A DNA stretch of 64,000 nt from Bacillota bacterium (GTDB taxonomy: Bacteria; Bacillota; Clostridia; Lachnospirales; Lachnospiraceae): contig JAEYLX010000022.1 in the NCBI GenBank assembly GCA_023407575.1, forward strand, positions 34,659 to 98,658, written 5' to 3'. Both the position numbers and the translations under genes were made by a program. Shown piece by piece: positions 63,735-64,000 of the stretch. Within the stretch, counting starts at the first letter, position 1. Each line of letters opens with the position of its first letter. Below the pieces are notes generated by a model. The model ran no database searches and was not told where the DNA came from. It worked only from the letters and a program-made list of their open reading frames with translations.

Positions 63735-64000
63735 GTTGACGGCGCGAACGAGAACAACTTACATAAATGCGAAGTCAATTCGGAACCTTGATAATTGAAC
63801 AGTGAAACAACCCTGAAAATTCTAAAAAACTTGAATCTTCACATGAGATTCAAAAGTATCCTAACAGATACTCAATAGATTTTTCATTAAGATATGTCAG
63901 TGATGATATATCACGAACCGTATTATATACGTAAACCATTTTGTGGTCGCGTATTGATACAACCTAAAAACAGTAAAGATAACAGGATAGCTTGAGCAAC
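63735..64000 (+). other. rRNA operon leader, 16S gene not reached
   Basis: No open frame. ttcggaaccttgataattgaac (split: ttcggaacct then tgataattgaac) near 63778 resembles the boxA-containing leader of clostridial rRNA operons. The 16S 5' consensus agagtttgatcctggctcag is not present, so the gene should begin after the right edge. Confidence 0.65.

Noticed and set aside
63735..64000. 16S rRNA gene within the window
   Set aside because: The conserved 16S 5' sequence is not present before base 64000.

Overview
The window is a low-GC chromosomal stretch from a strictly anaerobic Firmicute. Aggaggt-type ribosome sites, TTG starts, 2-oxoacid:acceptor oxidoreductase, two rubrerythrins, a membrane pyrophosphatase, a GH43 enzyme and DUF4317 and YitT families all point to Clostridia, most likely Lachnospiraceae (Lachnoclostridium-like). 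This placement is inferred from gene content only. Coding is dense and mostly on the + strand.

Region 1 (1-20782) is one long + strand surface-polysaccharide locus. It holds several family 4 glycosyltransferases (the first cut by the window edge and carrying two domains), an O-antigen-ligase-like membrane protein, an FrhB-type iron-sulfur protein next to a polysaccharide pyruvyl transferase, a DUF115 protein and a Wzm/Wzt ABC exporter. It ends with a sugar-precursor block: aldo/keto reductase, a cytidylyltransferase-aminotransferase fusion, an RmlD-like reductase, a NeuB-like synthase, a GNAT acetyltransferase, CapF and a CapG/WecB-type epimerase. Together these suggest a polymer carrying a nonulosonic-acid-like sugar and probably N-acetyl-fucosamine, exported by the ABC route. 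The fusion protein is the oddest gene here: a roughly 200-residue, extremely charged linker made of tandem EDK and EEIK repeats joins its two enzymes.

Region 2 (20783-32567) holds a small membrane protein, a LysM-GH18 protein whose GH18 catalytic acids are replaced, a diacylglycerol-kinase-like enzyme, a 12-unit 19-20 bp tandem array, a small unknown protein, a complete oligopeptide ABC operon (oppBCDF then oppA) with a clear promoter and a structured leader, and a GH43 beta-xylosidase/arabinosidase.

Region 3 (32568-41742) has an apparently intact IS200-type element with a hairpin over the tnpA ribosome site, a Nudix hydrolase, a 54-residue protein with a CPKC motif encoded on the minus strand, korA-korB-rubrerythrin, a pyrophosphate-driven ion pump with residues of the potassium-independent type, and a TetR regulator.

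Region 4 (41743-50681) has oleate hydratase, a UvrC-like short nuclease, a DUF4317 protein, a YitT protein, and a thiamine operon (cytX-thiM-thiE-thiD) behind a TPP riboswitch with its own promoter and terminator.

Region 5 (50682-63381) carries exported and envelope proteins (DUF2680-like, CAP domain, M15 peptidase, an anchored acidic protein), a second rubrerythrin, a TauE/SafE permease, a second YitT protein, a GNAT protein, a Gfo/Idh/MocA oxidoreductase, an OmpR/HisKA two-component pair, a lipoprotein and a PH-domain protein.

The last 400 bases hold two consensus sigma-A promoters in tandem and an rRNA-operon-like leader. The 16S gene probably begins just beyond the right edge. All homology calls come from reading the translated sequence without database searches.
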